A stretch of DNA of 64,000 bases from Terribium retamae. Lineage in GTDB: Bacteria > Pseudomonadota > Alphaproteobacteria > Rhizobiales > Rhizobiaceae. Location: positions 23,522 through 87,521 of the forward strand of contig NZ_JAKREW010000022.1 of NCBI RefSeq assembly GCF_022347545.1, in the 5' to 3' direction. Shown here in pieces: positions 16,599 through 26,697 of this stretch (its first letter is position 1; every line of letters starts with the position of its first letter). Both the position numbers and the translations under genes were made by a program. The notes under the pieces are model-generated. The model searched no databases. It saw only the letters and a list, made by a program, of their open reading frames with translations, and had not been told where the DNA came from.

Positions 16599-17591
16599 AT
16601 GCCGGATTACGACGTTCTGTGCATTGGCAATGCCATTGTCGACATCATCGCCCAATGCGATGAGGCCTTTCTCGCCGACAACGGCATCATCAAGGGTGCG
16701 ATGAACCTGATCGATGCCGAGCGCGCGGAACTTCTCTACCGTCGCATGGGCCCTGCTGTGGAAGCTTCCGGCGGCAGCGCCGGCAACACGGCAGCCGGAA
16801 TTGCCAGTTTCGGTGGTCGTGCGGCCTATTTCGGCAAGGTCTCCAGGGATCATCTCGGCGAGATCTTCACCCACGACATCCAGGCCCAGGGCGTTGCCTT
16901 CGATACCCAGCCCCTGGTCGGCACACCACCCACGGCGCGTTCGATGATCTTCGTCACCCCAGACGGAGAGCGCTCGATGAACACTTATCTCGGCGCCTGT
17001 GTCGAGCTCGGTCCCGAGGATGTGGAGTCAGACAAGGCGTCGGGCGCGGCGGTGACCTATTTCGAAGGCTATCTGTGGGATCCGCCGCGCGCCAAGGAAG
17101 CCATCCGCCTCACCGCCCAGCACGCGCACGCTGCCGGTCGTCAGGTCTCGATGTCGCTGTCGGACAGTTTCTGCGTCGATCGCTATCGAGCCGAGTTCCT
17201 CGACCTGATGCGTTCGCGCACGGTCGATATCATTTTCGCCAACAGCCACGAGATCAAGTCGCTCTACCAGACGTCGTCCTTCGATGAGGCGCTGGCGCAG
17301 ATCCGCAAGGATTGCCGTATCGCCGCGGTGACCCGGTCGGAAAAAGGCTCCGTCATTGTCAGCGGCGACGACACTTTCGTCATTGAGGCGACCAAAATAA
17401 GAGAGCTGGTCGATACGACCGGCGCCGGCGACCTCTACGCAGCAGGCTTCCTGCACGGCTATACTCAGGGCCGCGATCTCAAGACCTGCGGCGACCTTGG
17501 CTCGCTGGCCGCTGGCCTCGTCATCCAGCAGATCGGCCCGCGCCCACGTCAGAACCTCAAGCGCGAAGCCGAACAGGCCGGGCTGGTCTAA
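16599..17591 (+). CDS. PfkB family carbohydrate/nucleoside kinase (adenosine kinase-like)
   Basis: A 330-residue ribokinase-fold kinase. The N-terminal sugar-binding pattern is VLCIGNAIVDIIAQ; GGSAGNTAAGIASFGG is the first PfkB signature, and DTTGAGDLYAAGFLHG carries the catalytic Asp and anion hole. This type is widely annotated as adenosine kinase in Rhizobiales, which would return adenosine to AMP, but sugar substrates cannot be excluded. ATG 16599 is chosen over an upstream in-frame TTG because GAGAC lies just before it. A histidine phosphatase follows 20 bases later. Confidence 0.92.
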   Translation: MPDYDVLCIGNAIVDIIAQCDEAFLADNGIIKGAMNLIDAERAELLYRRMGPAVEASGGSAGNTAAGIASFGGRAAYFGKVSRDHLGEIFTHDIQAQGVAFDTQPLVGTPPTARSMIFVTPDGERSMNTYLGACVELGPEDVESDKASGAAVTYFEGYLWDPPRAKEAIRLTAQHAHAAGRQVSMSLSDSFCVDRYRAEFLDLMRSRTVDIIFANSHEIKSLYQTSSFDEALAQIRKDCRIAAVTRSEKGSVIVSGDDTFVIEATKIRELVDTTGAGDLYAAGFLHGYTQGRDLKTCGDLGSLAAGLVIQQIGPRPRQNLKREAEQAGLV

Positions 17592-17611
17592 CCAGAAGCA
17601 AGGACAAGGTC

Positions 17612-18190
17612 ATGGCCAGCCCCTACCCCGAAATCACCTTGGTTCGGCACGGCGAGACCGAGTGGAGTGCCAGCGGCAAGCACACCGGCCGCAGTGACAT
17701 TCCGCTGACGGCCAAAGGCGAAGAAGCCGCAGCCGGTCTTGCCACGCGGCTGCAAGGCAAGGACTTCACCGCGATCTGGTCGAGCCCGTCTTCCCGCGCC
17801 CGTCGTACCGCGGAATTGGCCGGTTTCGGCTCGGCCGAAATCAAACCGGATCTGGCCGAATGGGACTATGGTGCCTATGAGGGGCTGAAGACCAAGGAAA
17901 TCCTGGTCGAGCGCCCCGGCTGGAGTCTGTTCCGGGACGGTTGCCCGGACGGTGAGAGTGTATCCGATGCGGGCGCACGCGCCGACCGGATCGTACAGGC
18001 GCTGCGCGAAACGGGCGGCAACGTGCTCGTCTTCTCCTCCTCCCATTTCCTGCGCACGCTCACCGCACGCTGGCTTGGCCTGCCGGCTTCGCAAGGAGCG
18101 CTGTTCGTGCTCGATACGGCAAGCATCTCCGTCCTCGGTTACGAGCACGATATGAGCGAGCCGGTGGTTCGCCGCTGGAACCAGAGTTGA
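17612..18190 (+). CDS. Histidine phosphatase family protein
   Basis: A 192-residue member of the phosphoglycerate-mutase-like branch. The phosphohistidine motif is LVRHGETEW with His13, the catalytic acid lies in LAEWDYGAYEG, and the second histidine is in SSSHFLRTL. RARRTAEL supplies the conserved arginine. Length and lack of insertions fit a small-molecule phosphatase rather than a glycolytic mutase. It lies in likely operon with the PfkB kinase, with which it could form a kinase/phosphatase pair; that link is inference. Confidence 0.9.
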   Translation: MASPYPEITLVRHGETEWSASGKHTGRSDIPLTAKGEEAAAGLATRLQGKDFTAIWSSPSSRARRTAELAGFGSAEIKPDLAEWDYGAYEGLKTKEILVERPGWSLFRDGCPDGESVSDAGARADRIVQALRETGGNVLVFSSSHFLRTLTARWLGLPASQGALFVLDTASISVLGYEHDMSEPVVRRWNQS

Positions 18191-18204
18191 TCTGGCTCTG
18201 CTGG

Positions 18205-19152
18205 TTATAAGGCGGCGGCATTTGGCTGCGGCCGGGCGAGTGTCTCGCAGCGATCGGCGAAGAGCCGCTCCGACAGGAAATCCACGAACACCCTGACCTT
18301 GGGCGACAACTGCCGGTTGGAAGGCCACAGCAACCGGAATTGGCCGGGCGCATCAAGATAGCGGTCGAGCAGCGTTACCAGTTCGCCCCTGGCGATCGGC
18401 CCACGCACCAGGAAGTCCGGCATGCAACCGATGCCGAGCCCGGCCAAGGTGGCGCCGCGCAGCGCTTCCATATTGTTGCAGGTCAGGACGATCCTGGGGC
18501 GCGGCTCCACCTCGCCGGCCGGCAAAACGAGTGGCCAATCATAAAGCTTGCCGCTGTTGGGGAAACGGAAGCGGACGGAGTGATGGCCGTCGAGATCGCG
18601 CGGACAGGTGGGTGTGCCATGGCGCTCGAGATAGGCGGGCGCCGCGCACAGCAATTGCTGGAATGGCCGCAGCGAGCGCGTCATCAGCCGGGAATCCGGC
18701 AGGTCGCCGCTGCGCAGCGCGACATCGACGCCCTCGTCGATCAGGTCGACGATGCGGTCGTTGAAATCGAGATCGAGCTCGACCTCGGGATAGCGCTCGG
18801 CAAACTCTGGCAGCACCGGCAGGAAAAGGTGATAGCTCACCACCGGCGCGCTGACCCTCAGGCGCCCGCGCGGTGTCTCGATCGCCTCGGCCAGCATCGC
18901 TTGAGCATCGTCGAGATCGTCCAGCACGCGCCGGCAACGATCGTGGAACAATCGCCCTTCCTCGGTCAGCCTCAGGCTGCGCGTCGAACGTTGCAGCAGG
19001 CGGACACCCAGTTGCTCTTCTAATTTGGTCACCGCCTTGCCGACCGCCGATGGTGAAAGCCGCAGCACCCGTCCAGCGGCGACGAAGCTGCCGAGATCGG
19101 CAGTACGCACGAAAGCGGCAAGTCCGCTCAGCCGGTCCAGTGAACGATCCAT
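18205..19152 (-). CDS. LysR family transcriptional regulator
   Basis: A 315-residue LysR regulator. The winged HTH spans about residues 5-62 (LAAFVRTADLGSFVAAGRVL, then LSPSAVGKAVTKLEEQLGVRLLQRSTRSL), and the periplasmic-binding-like effector domain follows. It is of the CrgA/DmlR-like group (GRLRVSAP, DVALRSGDLPDSRL). The start at 19152 (MDRSLDRLSG) matches the usual LysR N-terminus; ATG at 19170 would add six residues. It is transcribed away from the DHA2-type efflux gene, which is its likely target through the shared 158-base region. Confidence 0.93.
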   Translation of the reverse strand: MDRSLDRLSGLAAFVRTADLGSFVAAGRVLRLSPSAVGKAVTKLEEQLGVRLLQRSTRSLRLTEEGRLFHDRCRRVLDDLDDAQAMLAEAIETPRGRLRVSAPVVSYHLFLPVLPEFAERYPEVELDLDFNDRIVDLIDEGVDVALRSGDLPDSRLMTRSLRPFQQLLCAAPAYLERHGTPTCPRDLDGHHSVRFRFPNSGKLYDWPLVLPAGEVEPRPRIVLTCNNMEALRGATLAGLGIGCMPDFLVRGPIARGELVTLLDRYLDAPGQFRLLWPSNRQLSPKVRVFVDFLSERLFADRCETLARPQPNAAAL

Positions 19153-19310
19153 TCGAGCGTTTTTCTCCATTATATGCGGAATGAGAGCTCTATTCTGCTT
19201 GTATTAGTGCAAATTTATCATGGGTCAGTCTGTCAACAAGAGCCCAGTCTTTAACAACCCCGTTGATTGGTTCGCGCGACGCGGCCGTCACGGCAACCTC
19301 CGTGGACATC

Positions 19311-20843
19311 ATGGCAAATTCGTACAAGGCCGCGGGCGCGGCCGAAAAAGCGCTCGTCCTCGTCGCCGTGTGCCTTGCAGCACTTTCCATGCCGCTTACC
19401 TTCACCGGGCCTGCCGTGGCGCTTCCGGCGATAGGCCGCGCGCTTGGCGGCAGCCCGATCGCGCTCAACTGGGTGACGAACGCCTTTATGCTTACCTTCG
19501 GTTCGTCGCTGATGGCAGCTGGCGCCCTGGCTGACGCCTATGGCCGCAAGCGCATGTTCCTGACCGGTGTCGCCGCCTTTGGTCTGTTTTCGGCGCTTGC
19601 TTCCGTCTCGCCATCCATCATCTGGCTCGACCTTGCCCGTGCCGCACAAGGCCTGGCTGCCGCGCTTGCCTTCGCAGGCGGTGCAGCGGCCTTGGCCCAG
19701 GAGTTCGAGGGGGCCGGGCGCATGCGTGCCTTTTCCGTGCTTGGCACCTCTTTCGGCATCGGTCTCTCTTTCGGCCCGATCACCTCGGGCCTGTTGATCG
19801 ATGCCTTCGGCTGGGCTTCGATCTTCCTGCCCGTGGTCGTTGCCGCCGCCTTCGCTTTCCTGACTGCCGCCCGCTTCATGCGGGAAAGTCGGGATCCCGC
19901 CGCAACCGGTCTCGACTGGCCTGGTGCCGCAAGCTTCACCGTCGCACTTGCTTTGCTGACGTACGGCTTCCTCAAGGCACCGGAAGCTGGCTGGAGCGAT
20001 CCGGCGGTAATTGGTCTGCTCGCCGGTGCCGTGTTGTCCTTCGCCATCTTCGCCATCATCGAGCGCAAGGTGGCGCGGCCGATGCTGGACCTTTCCTTGT
20101 TCCGTTATCCGCGTTTTGTCGGCGTGCAATTGTTGGCCGCCGCGCCTGCTTATGCTTTCGTGGTGCTGCTGGTGCTGCTTCCGGTTCGCTTTGTCGGCGT
20201 CGAGGGAATGGATGAGATCGCCGCCGGCCGCCTGATGATCGCATTGTCGGCCCCGTTGCTGATCCTGCCGCTGGTGGCCGGTTGGTTGACGCGGTGGCTG
20301 CCGGCCTCGGTGCTGTGCGCCACCGGCCTCCTCGTCTCAGCCGCAGGCCTGTTCTGGTTGTCCGGCGTACCGGCGGGTGCGCCTGCAGCGGCCTTGGTCC
20401 TGCCCATGCTCACCATCGGTGTCGGCATCAGCCTGCCCTGGGGGTTGATGGACGGGCTTGCTGTTTCAGTGGTGCCGACCGAGCGCGCCGGCATGGCCAC
20501 CGGCATCTTCAACACCACCCGTGTTGCCGGGGAAGGCTTGGCTTTGGCCGTGGTCAGCGCTGTTTTGTCGGCGTTTACCGCCGGCCATCTCGCCGCGACC
20601 GCCCACGCGCCGTCGGAAAAACTGATGGCGGCCGCGCAGCGGCTGGTTACGGGGGATCTTTCAGCTGCGCAGATATTGCTGCCGGATGCTGGCCACGACC
20701 AAGTGGTGGCGCAGTACGGTTTCGCTTTTTCCAGCCTGCTCGTTGTGCTCACCGTCATCACGATCGTCACGGCGGTCGTGGTGTTCCTGTTCATGGGGCG
20801 GAAGACCGGACCGGAGGTGCTGTCCGACGCTGTCGAGGCGTGA
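19311..20843 (+). CDS. MFS transporter, DHA2-type drug efflux
   Basis: A 510-residue membrane protein with about 14 predicted helices, as in the DHA2 (QacA/EmrB-type) branch. It shows LPAIGRALGGSPIALNWVTN in helices 1-2, ADAYGRKRMFL in loop 2-3 and the antiporter-type helix 5 motif GTSFGIGLSFGPITSGLL. ATG 19311 is preferred over an earlier in-frame start. Its position divergent from a LysR gene suggests inducible efflux of a toxic compound. Substrate is not predictable. Confidence 0.92.
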   Translation: MANSYKAAGAAEKALVLVAVCLAALSMPLTFTGPAVALPAIGRALGGSPIALNWVTNAFMLTFGSSLMAAGALADAYGRKRMFLTGVAAFGLFSALASVSPSIIWLDLARAAQGLAAALAFAGGAAALAQEFEGAGRMRAFSVLGTSFGIGLSFGPITSGLLIDAFGWASIFLPVVVAAAFAFLTAARFMRESRDPAATGLDWPGAASFTVALALLTYGFLKAPEAGWSDPAVIGLLAGAVLSFAIFAIIERKVARPMLDLSLFRYPRFVGVQLLAAAPAYAFVVLLVLLPVRFVGVEGMDEIAAGRLMIALSAPLLILPLVAGWLTRWLPASVLCATGLLVSAAGLFWLSGVPAGAPAAALVLPMLTIGVGISLPWGLMDGLAVSVVPTERAGMATGIFNTTRVAGEGLALAVVSAVLSAFTAGHLAATAHAPSEKLMAAAQRLVTGDLSAAQILLPDAGHDQVVAQYGFAFSSLLVVLTVITIVTAVVVFLFMGRKTGPEVLSDAVEA

Positions 20844-20854
20844 GAACGCAAGGA

Positions 20855-21322
20855 TCAACCCACCGTCCAGCCCTTCTCGCGCAGTGCCGTGGCCACCTCC
20901 CTGCGCGGGTGGAGTTTGATGGAGAGCAATTCGACATCGTCACGGTCGCGCACGGTGAGACGCTTGTTCGAGATCATCGCCGTGCGCACCTGTGAGCGCG
21001 CGAAGCGGTGGCGCCTATCACCCCTCTGGATGATCAGCTCACCGACCGAGGCGCTCACCGTCGGTTCGCCATGCACGATCAGGAAGCCGGCGCCGACGCC
21101 GAGCAGGCCGCCGATGATGGCAAGCGCCCAGGGGGACAGTTTCTGGCCGAGCGTCAAAGCAAGCCTGAGCGGGTCGTGCCATGGCACCCAAGGCAACTCC
21201 AGCAGCCAACCAGCAAGGTCGGGCAGGAAGGCGACAAACGCACCGCCGCCGATCACCGTTGCGATGAAAACGGCGAGTTGGTCGGTGCGTTTCATTTCAA
21301 TGACGATGGGTTCGTCGGTCAT
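20855..21322 (-). CDS. Membrane protein with PH-like tail (YqeB-like)
   Basis: A 155-residue protein with two membrane helices (LAVFIATVIGGGAFVAFLP and LAIIGGLLGVGAGFLIVHG) and a soluble C-terminal half that looks like a small beta-rich PH-type domain (VSASVGELIIQRGDRRHRFARSQ, then DDVELLSIKL). The layout resembles YqeB-family proteins, which have no known function. It is convergent with the DHA2 transporter, 11 bases apart, and lies upstream of the malic enzyme on the same strand. Family assignment is tentative. Confidence 0.65.
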   Translation of the reverse strand: MTDEPIVIEMKRTDQLAVFIATVIGGGAFVAFLPDLAGWLLELPWVPWHDPLRLALTLGQKLSPWALAIIGGLLGVGAGFLIVHGEPTVSASVGELIIQRGDRRHRFARSQVRTAMISNKRLTVRDRDDVELLSIKLHPRREVATALREKGWTVG

Positions 21323-21363
21323 GGCCCCAAGAATGGAACATGGATGTCAAATTGAAATGCGTC

Positions 21364-23649
21364 TCAGGTCCCCGCCGAATACGCCGCGATGGCCGCCATG
21401 TTGACGATATCGCTGTCCTTGGCATTGAGGCCGACGATCTGCACCGGCTTGTTGAGGCCGACCAGAAGCGGACCGATCACGGTCGAGCCGCCGAGTTCCT
21501 GCAGCATCTTCGTCGAGATCGAAGCCGAGTGGAACGCCGGCATCACCAGCACATTGGCCGGTCCGGTCAGCCGGCAGAACGGATATTGGGCCATCACGCG
21601 GGGGTTCAGTGCCACGTCGGCGGCCATTTCGCCGTCATATTCGAAATCGACGCGCCGCCGGTCGAGGATGCGCACGGCTTCTTGCACGCGCTCCGAACGT
21701 TCCCCCTGCGGGTGGCCGAAGGTGGAATAGGCGAGCATCGCCACGCGCGGCTCATAGCCCATGCGCCGGGCGAAGTTGGCTGCTTCTTCGGCGATGTCGG
21801 CAATCTGTTCGGCATTGGGCATGTCGTGCACGGCAGTATCGGCCACCAGGACGGTGCGCCCCCTGGCCAGCACGATCGAAACGCCGATGACGCGATGACC
21901 CGGCTTGGCGTCGATGACGCGGCGCACGTCGTCGAGCGCCGTCGAATAGTTTCGCGTCACCCCGGTGACGATGCCGTCGGCATCGCCCAGCGCCACCATG
22001 CAGGCCGCGAAATGGTTGCGGTCGTTGTTGATCAGGCGCTGGCTGTCACGGAACAGGTAGCCCTTGCGCTGCAGTCGCTCGTAGAGGAAGTCGGCATAGA
22101 TGCCGTTCTTGCGCGACAGCCGCGCATTGATGATCTCCAGTCCCGGCTTGTCCAGCTCGATGCCGGCATGGCGAGCGTTCTCCTTGATGATGTCATCGCG
22201 GCCGAGCAGGATGGCGGTGCCGAGCTTTTGGTTCACATAGGCGACAGCTGCGCGCATCACTTGTTCTTCTTCACCCTCGGCGAAGACGATGCGCTTGGGT
22301 TGGCGCCGCACGCGGTCGTAAATCCGCTGCAGCGTCGATGCGATCGGGTCGCGGCGAGCCGACAGTTCCTGCGCGTAGCGATCGAGATCGAGGATGGGTT
22401 TGCGCGCCACGCCGGTTTCCATTGCCGCCTTCGCCACCGCGATCGGGATGGCCGAGATCAGGCGCGGGTCGAATGGCACCGGGATGATGTAGTTGGGACC
22501 GAACTTCGGCCGGTTGCCCTGATAGGCCGCAGCAACATCGTCCGGCACATCCTTGCGGGCGAGTTCGGCGAGAGCCTGCGCCGCGGCAACCTTCATGGCG
22601 TCGTTGATGGTGGTGGCCCGCACGTCCAGCGCGCCGCGGAAGATGTAGGGAAAACCCAGCACATTGTTGACCTGGTTCGGATAGTCCGAACGGCCGGTGG
22701 CCATGATCGCGTCGGTACGGATCTCGGCCACTTCCTCCGGTGTGATCTCCGGATCGGGATTGGCCATGGCGAAGATGATCGGGTTCTTGGCCATCGACTG
22801 CACCATCGCCGTCGTCAGCGCGCCCTTGGCGGAAAGGCCGAAGAACACGTCGGCGCCGTCCAGCGCATCGGCCAGAGAGCGTGCCTCGGTTTTCACAGCA
22901 TGTGCCGACTTCCACTGGTTCATGCCTTCCGTGCGGCCCTGGTAGACGACACCCTTGGTGTCGCAAAGGATGACGTTTTCCGGCGAGAAACCCATCGACT
23001 TCACCAGCTCGATACAGGCGATGCCGGCGGCGCCGGCGCCGTTGCAAACGAGCTTCGTCGTCTTCATGTCGCGGCCGGTGATCGCCAGCGCGTTAATCAG
23101 GCCCGCGGCCGCGATGATGGCGGTGCCGTGCTGATCGTCATGGAAGACCGGAATATCCATCAATTCGCGCAGGCGCTGCTCGATGATGAAGCATTCCGGC
23201 GCCTTGATGTCTTCCAGATTGATGCCCCCGAAGGAAGGGCCGAGGAATTTGACGCAGTTGATGAACTCGTCGGCATCCTCGGTCGCCACTTCGAGGTCGA
23301 TCGAATCGACGTCTGCGAAGCGCTTGAACAGCACCGACTTGCCTTCCATCACCGGCTTGGAGGCGAGCGCGCCGAGATTGCCAAGGCCGAGGATGGCGGT
23401 GCCGTTGGAAATGACGGCGACCATGTTGCCGCGCGTGGTGTAGTCGAAGGCGCGCGATGGGTCTTCCGCGATCGCTTTGACCGGTACGGCGACGCCCGGG
23501 GAATAGGCGAGGCTCAGGTCGCGCTGCGTCGCCATCGGCTTGGTCGGCACGATCTCCAGTTTGCCCGGCCGCCCCATGGCGTGGAATTCCAGCGCCTCCT
23601 CGGAGCTTACCGAAGGGCCTTGTCCGTCCTGTCCATTCTTGCGAGCCAT
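21364..23649 (-). CDS. NADP-dependent malic enzyme with phosphotransacetylase-like tail
   Basis: A 761-residue two-domain enzyme that decarboxylates malate to pyruvate. The malic domain covers about residues 1-420: SLAYSPGVAVPVKAI, the catalytic-loop FHDDQHGTAIIAAAG and the dinucleotide fold VCNGAGAAGIACIELV. The tail, from about residue 430 (RIVFAEGEEEQVMRAA), resembles phosphotransacetylase and ends TVIGPLLVGLNKPVQI; such tails are structural and regulatory, not catalytic, in this family. Rhizobia have NAD (dme) and NADP (tme) forms with the same layout, so cofactor is uncertain. The ATG at 23649 faces mutS across a 130-base shared promoter region. Confidence 0.95.
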   Translation of the reverse strand: MARKNGQDGQGPSVSSEEALEFHAMGRPGKLEIVPTKPMATQRDLSLAYSPGVAVPVKAIAEDPSRAFDYTTRGNMVAVISNGTAILGLGNLGALASKPVMEGKSVLFKRFADVDSIDLEVATEDADEFINCVKFLGPSFGGINLEDIKAPECFIIEQRLRELMDIPVFHDDQHGTAIIAAAGLINALAITGRDMKTTKLVCNGAGAAGIACIELVKSMGFSPENVILCDTKGVVYQGRTEGMNQWKSAHAVKTEARSLADALDGADVFFGLSAKGALTTAMVQSMAKNPIIFAMANPDPEITPEEVAEIRTDAIMATGRSDYPNQVNNVLGFPYIFRGALDVRATTINDAMKVAAAQALAELARKDVPDDVAAAYQGNRPKFGPNYIIPVPFDPRLISAIPIAVAKAAMETGVARKPILDLDRYAQELSARRDPIASTLQRIYDRVRRQPKRIVFAEGEEEQVMRAAVAYVNQKLGTAILLGRDDIIKENARHAGIELDKPGLEIINARLSRKNGIYADFLYERLQRKGYLFRDSQRLINNDRNHFAACMVALGDADGIVTGVTRNYSTALDDVRRVIDAKPGHRVIGVSIVLARGRTVLVADTAVHDMPNAEQIADIAEEAANFARRMGYEPRVAMLAYSTFGHPQGERSERVQEAVRILDRRRVDFEYDGEMAADVALNPRVMAQYPFCRLTGPANVLVMPAFHSASISTKMLQELGGSTVIGPLLVGLNKPVQIVGLNAKDSDIVNMAAIAAYSAGT

Positions 23650-23779
23650 GCTTTTGTTTCTTCCCCTTCGGCGTGCCTGAGGCGCACTCAATTTCTTTGT
23701 GGAGCGTTCGGGATTAAGGCTACACTTCGGGTGAGTAAAGCGCCAAGCAATTGCCTTCGGAAATTTTGGAAACAGTTTC

Positions 23780-26518
23780 TTGAACGACGAAACCCCCATC
23801 GCGACGGAAGACAGCGCACCGCTGCCGGCAAGTGCGGCGCCGGTACCTTCCACGGCCGGCGCCACGCCGATGATGGAGCAGTATCTCGAGATCAAGGCGG
23901 CGAATGCGGATTCGCTGCTGTTCTATCGCATGGGCGATTTCTACGAGTTGTTCTTCGAGGATGCCGAGAAGGCAAGCCAGGCGCTGGGCATCGTGCTCAC
24001 CAAGCGTGGCAAGCATCAGGGCGCCGAGATCCCGATGTGCGGCGTGCCGGTGCATGCTGCCGACGACTATCTGCAGAAGCTGATCGGGCTCGGTTTCCGC
24101 GTGGCGGTGTGCGAGCAGATCGAAGATCCGGCCGAGGCCAAGAAGCGCGGCTCGAAGTCGGTGGTCAAGCGCGACGTCATCCGTCTCGTCACGCCGGGCA
24201 CCATCACCGAAGACAAATTGCTGGCGCCTTCGGAATCGAGCTTCCTGATGACGCTCGGCCGGATCAAGGGCGGCGCCGACCAAAGCTTCGCATTGGCCTG
24301 GATCGAGATTTCCACCGGCGTCTTCCGTGTCGCCGAAACCAATGCCGAGCGCTTGCTGGCCGACATCTTCCGCGTCGATCCGCGCGAGCTAATCGTTGCC
24401 GAACCGGTCTTCTACGATCCCGAACTGAAGCCTGTTTTCGACGTGCTCGGTCGCGTCGCGAGTCCGCAGCCGGCCAGCCTTTTCGATTCGGCCTCGGCAA
24501 CGGCGCGCATCGCCCGCTTCTTCAACGTGGCGACGCCCGACGCCTTCGGCACGTTCAGCCGCGCCGAGCTTTCCGCCATCTCCGGCGCGATTGCCTATGT
24601 CGAGAAGACGCAGAAGGCCGAGCGCCCGCCGCTGTCGCGGCCGGAGCGCGAGGAGAACGGGGCAACGCTGTTCATCGATCCGGCAACGCGATCCAATCTG
24701 GAACTCCTGCGCACCCTTTCCGGCAGCCGCGAGGGGTCCCTGTTCAAGGCGATCGATCGCACCGTCACCGGCGGTGGCGCGCGGCTGCTGGCCGACCGGC
24801 TGATGGCGCCGCTGACCGACGCGGCGGCCATCGGAGCACGGCTCGATTCGGTTTCCTTCTTCCGCGAAGAGACGCGTCTTGCTGAGGCCTTGCGGATGGC
24901 GCTCAAAGGTGTCGCCGACATGCCGCGTGCGCTGTCGCGGCTGGCGCTGAACCGCGGCGGCCCGCGCGACCTCGGCGCGTTGCGCGCCGGTTTCCTTGCA
25001 GCCGGCGAAATAGCGCGGGTCTTTGCGCGTGTCGCGCCGCCTGCTGAACTGGCTGGCGCACTTGCCGCGATCGACGCGCTGCCGAAGCCGCTTGCCGAAC
25101 ATCTCGCCGGAGCCTTGGCCGACGAACTGCCGCTGCTGAAACGCGACGGCGGCTTCCTGCGCAGCGGCTACGATGCCGAGCTCGACGAGATGCGGGCGCT
25201 TCGCGACGAGACGCGAAAGGTCATCGCCGGCATGGAGCGCGACCTCATCGAAGAGACCGGTATCCGTTCGCTCAAGATCCGGCACAACAATGTGCTGGGC
25301 TATTACATCGAGGTGACGGTCAACCATCAGGCGATCATGACGGGTACCGACGAAGCCAAGGCGCGCTTCATCCACCGTCAGACCATGGCCAATGCCATGC
25401 GCTTCACCACGACGGAGCTGGCGGGGCTGGAGACCAAGATCGCCAACGCTGCCGACCGTGCGCTTGCCATCGAACTTGCCGCCTTCGATCGGTTGCTTGC
25501 CGAAGTCGTGGCCGAGGCGGATGCCATCCGCGCCGGTGCCGATGCACTGGCCGTGCTCGATGTGTCGGCCGCACTCGCTGCTCTGTCGGCGAGCGAGAAC
25601 TGGTGCCGGCCGCAGGTCGATGCCTCGCTTGCCTTCGAAGTGGTCGGTGGCCGCCACCCAGTGGTGGAGCAGGCGCTGCGCCGCACCGGAGAAGGACCTT
25701 TCGTCGCCAATGATTGCGACCTGTCACCGGAAGGCGATGCCAAAAACGGCGCCATCTGGCTGCTCACCGGCCCGAACATGGGTGGCAAGTCGACCTTCCT
25801 TCGCCAGAATGCGCTGATCGCCATCCTGGCCCAGACCGGCTCCTTCGTGCCGGCGGCAAGCGCCCATATCGGGGTGGTCGACCGGCTGTTCTCGCGCGTC
25901 GGCGCTTCCGACGATCTCGCGCGCGGCCGTTCGACCTTCATGGTCGAAATGGTCGAGACCGCCGCCATCCTCAACCAGGCGGGTGAACGCGCACTGGTCA
26001 TCCTGGACGAGATCGGTCGCGGCACCGCCACTTTCGACGGGCTTTCGATCGCCTGGGCGGCGGTCGAATATCTGCATGAGAAGAACCGTTGCCGCTCGAT
26101 TTTCGCCACCCATTTCCACGAGATGACGGCGCTGAGCAACAAGCTTAACCGGCTTCACAACGTCACCATGCGGGTCAAGGAATGGGAAGGCGACGTCGTC
26201 TTCCTGCATGAGGTCGGCAAGGGCGCTGCGGACCGCAGCTATGGCGTGCAAGTAGCGCGGCTTGCGGGTTTGCCGGAAGCCGTGGTGGCGCGCGCCAAGC
26301 AGGTGCTGCACCAGCTCGAGGAAGGCGAAACCTCGGGCAAGGCCGATCGGCTGGTCGACGACCTGCCGCTGTTTTCGGTGGCGGTGAAGCGGGAAGCGCC
26401 CAAGCCGGTCCAGTCCGATGCACTTGGCGAGGCACTGGCTGCCCTCAGCCCCGATGAGATGACGCCACGCGAGGCGCTGGAAGCAATCTATCGACTCAAG
26501 GGTTTGATCGGACGCTGA
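23780..26518 (+). CDS. mutS: DNA mismatch repair protein MutS
   Basis: A 912-residue mismatch-recognition ATPase. The lesion-reading motif FYRMGDFYELF lies near residue 50, the clamp region follows, and the ABC-type ATPase has Walker A TGPNMGGKST near residue 665 and Walker B VILDEIGRGT near 742. FATHFHEMT is the following switch. The start is a TTG (23780) giving MNDETPIATED; the first 35 residues are a low-complexity leader. No MutL is in the window. It is divergent from the malic enzyme gene, an order also found in other Rhizobiales to my knowledge. Confidence 0.97.
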   Translation: MNDETPIATEDSAPLPASAAPVPSTAGATPMMEQYLEIKAANADSLLFYRMGDFYELFFEDAEKASQALGIVLTKRGKHQGAEIPMCGVPVHAADDYLQKLIGLGFRVAVCEQIEDPAEAKKRGSKSVVKRDVIRLVTPGTITEDKLLAPSESSFLMTLGRIKGGADQSFALAWIEISTGVFRVAETNAERLLADIFRVDPRELIVAEPVFYDPELKPVFDVLGRVASPQPASLFDSASATARIARFFNVATPDAFGTFSRAELSAISGAIAYVEKTQKAERPPLSRPEREENGATLFIDPATRSNLELLRTLSGSREGSLFKAIDRTVTGGGARLLADRLMAPLTDAAAIGARLDSVSFFREETRLAEALRMALKGVADMPRALSRLALNRGGPRDLGALRAGFLAAGEIARVFARVAPPAELAGALAAIDALPKPLAEHLAGALADELPLLKRDGGFLRSGYDAELDEMRALRDETRKVIAGMERDLIEETGIRSLKIRHNNVLGYYIEVTVNHQAIMTGTDEAKARFIHRQTMANAMRFTTTELAGLETKIANAADRALAIELAAFDRLLAEVVAEADAIRAGADALAVLDVSAALAALSASENWCRPQVDASLAFEVVGGRHPVVEQALRRTGEGPFVANDCDLSPEGDAKNGAIWLLTGPNMGGKSTFLRQNALIAILAQTGSFVPAASAHIGVVDRLFSRVGASDDLARGRSTFMVEMVETAAILNQAGERALVILDEIGRGTATFDGLSIAWAAVEYLHEKNRCRSIFATHFHEMTALSNKLNRLHNVTMRVKEWEGDVVFLHEVGKGAADRSYGVQVARLAGLPEAVVARAKQVLHQLEEGETSGKADRLVDDLPLFSVAVKREAPKPVQSDALGEALAALSPDEMTPREALEAIYRLKGLIGR

Positions 26519-26697
26519 GGACGACTGCGCCGGCGCTCGGTTCCGGTGGGGCGGGTTGAGCTCGCAATTCTGATAGCGCATCACCCCATAGGCTCGGCAA
26601 ATCCGTTAACGGACAGGCCCAACGAAAAACCATTCAGGAACAATTCGGTTGCCGCTATGTTAACCGGGGTGGCGGGGAGCACAGATTGGAGGAACCA

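Noticed and set aside
21340..24885. 1181-residue plus-strand open frame
   Set aside because: It is antisense to the malic enzyme and runs into mutS in another frame; low-complexity His/Arg/Asp-rich reading is typical of a shadow of GC-rich genes.
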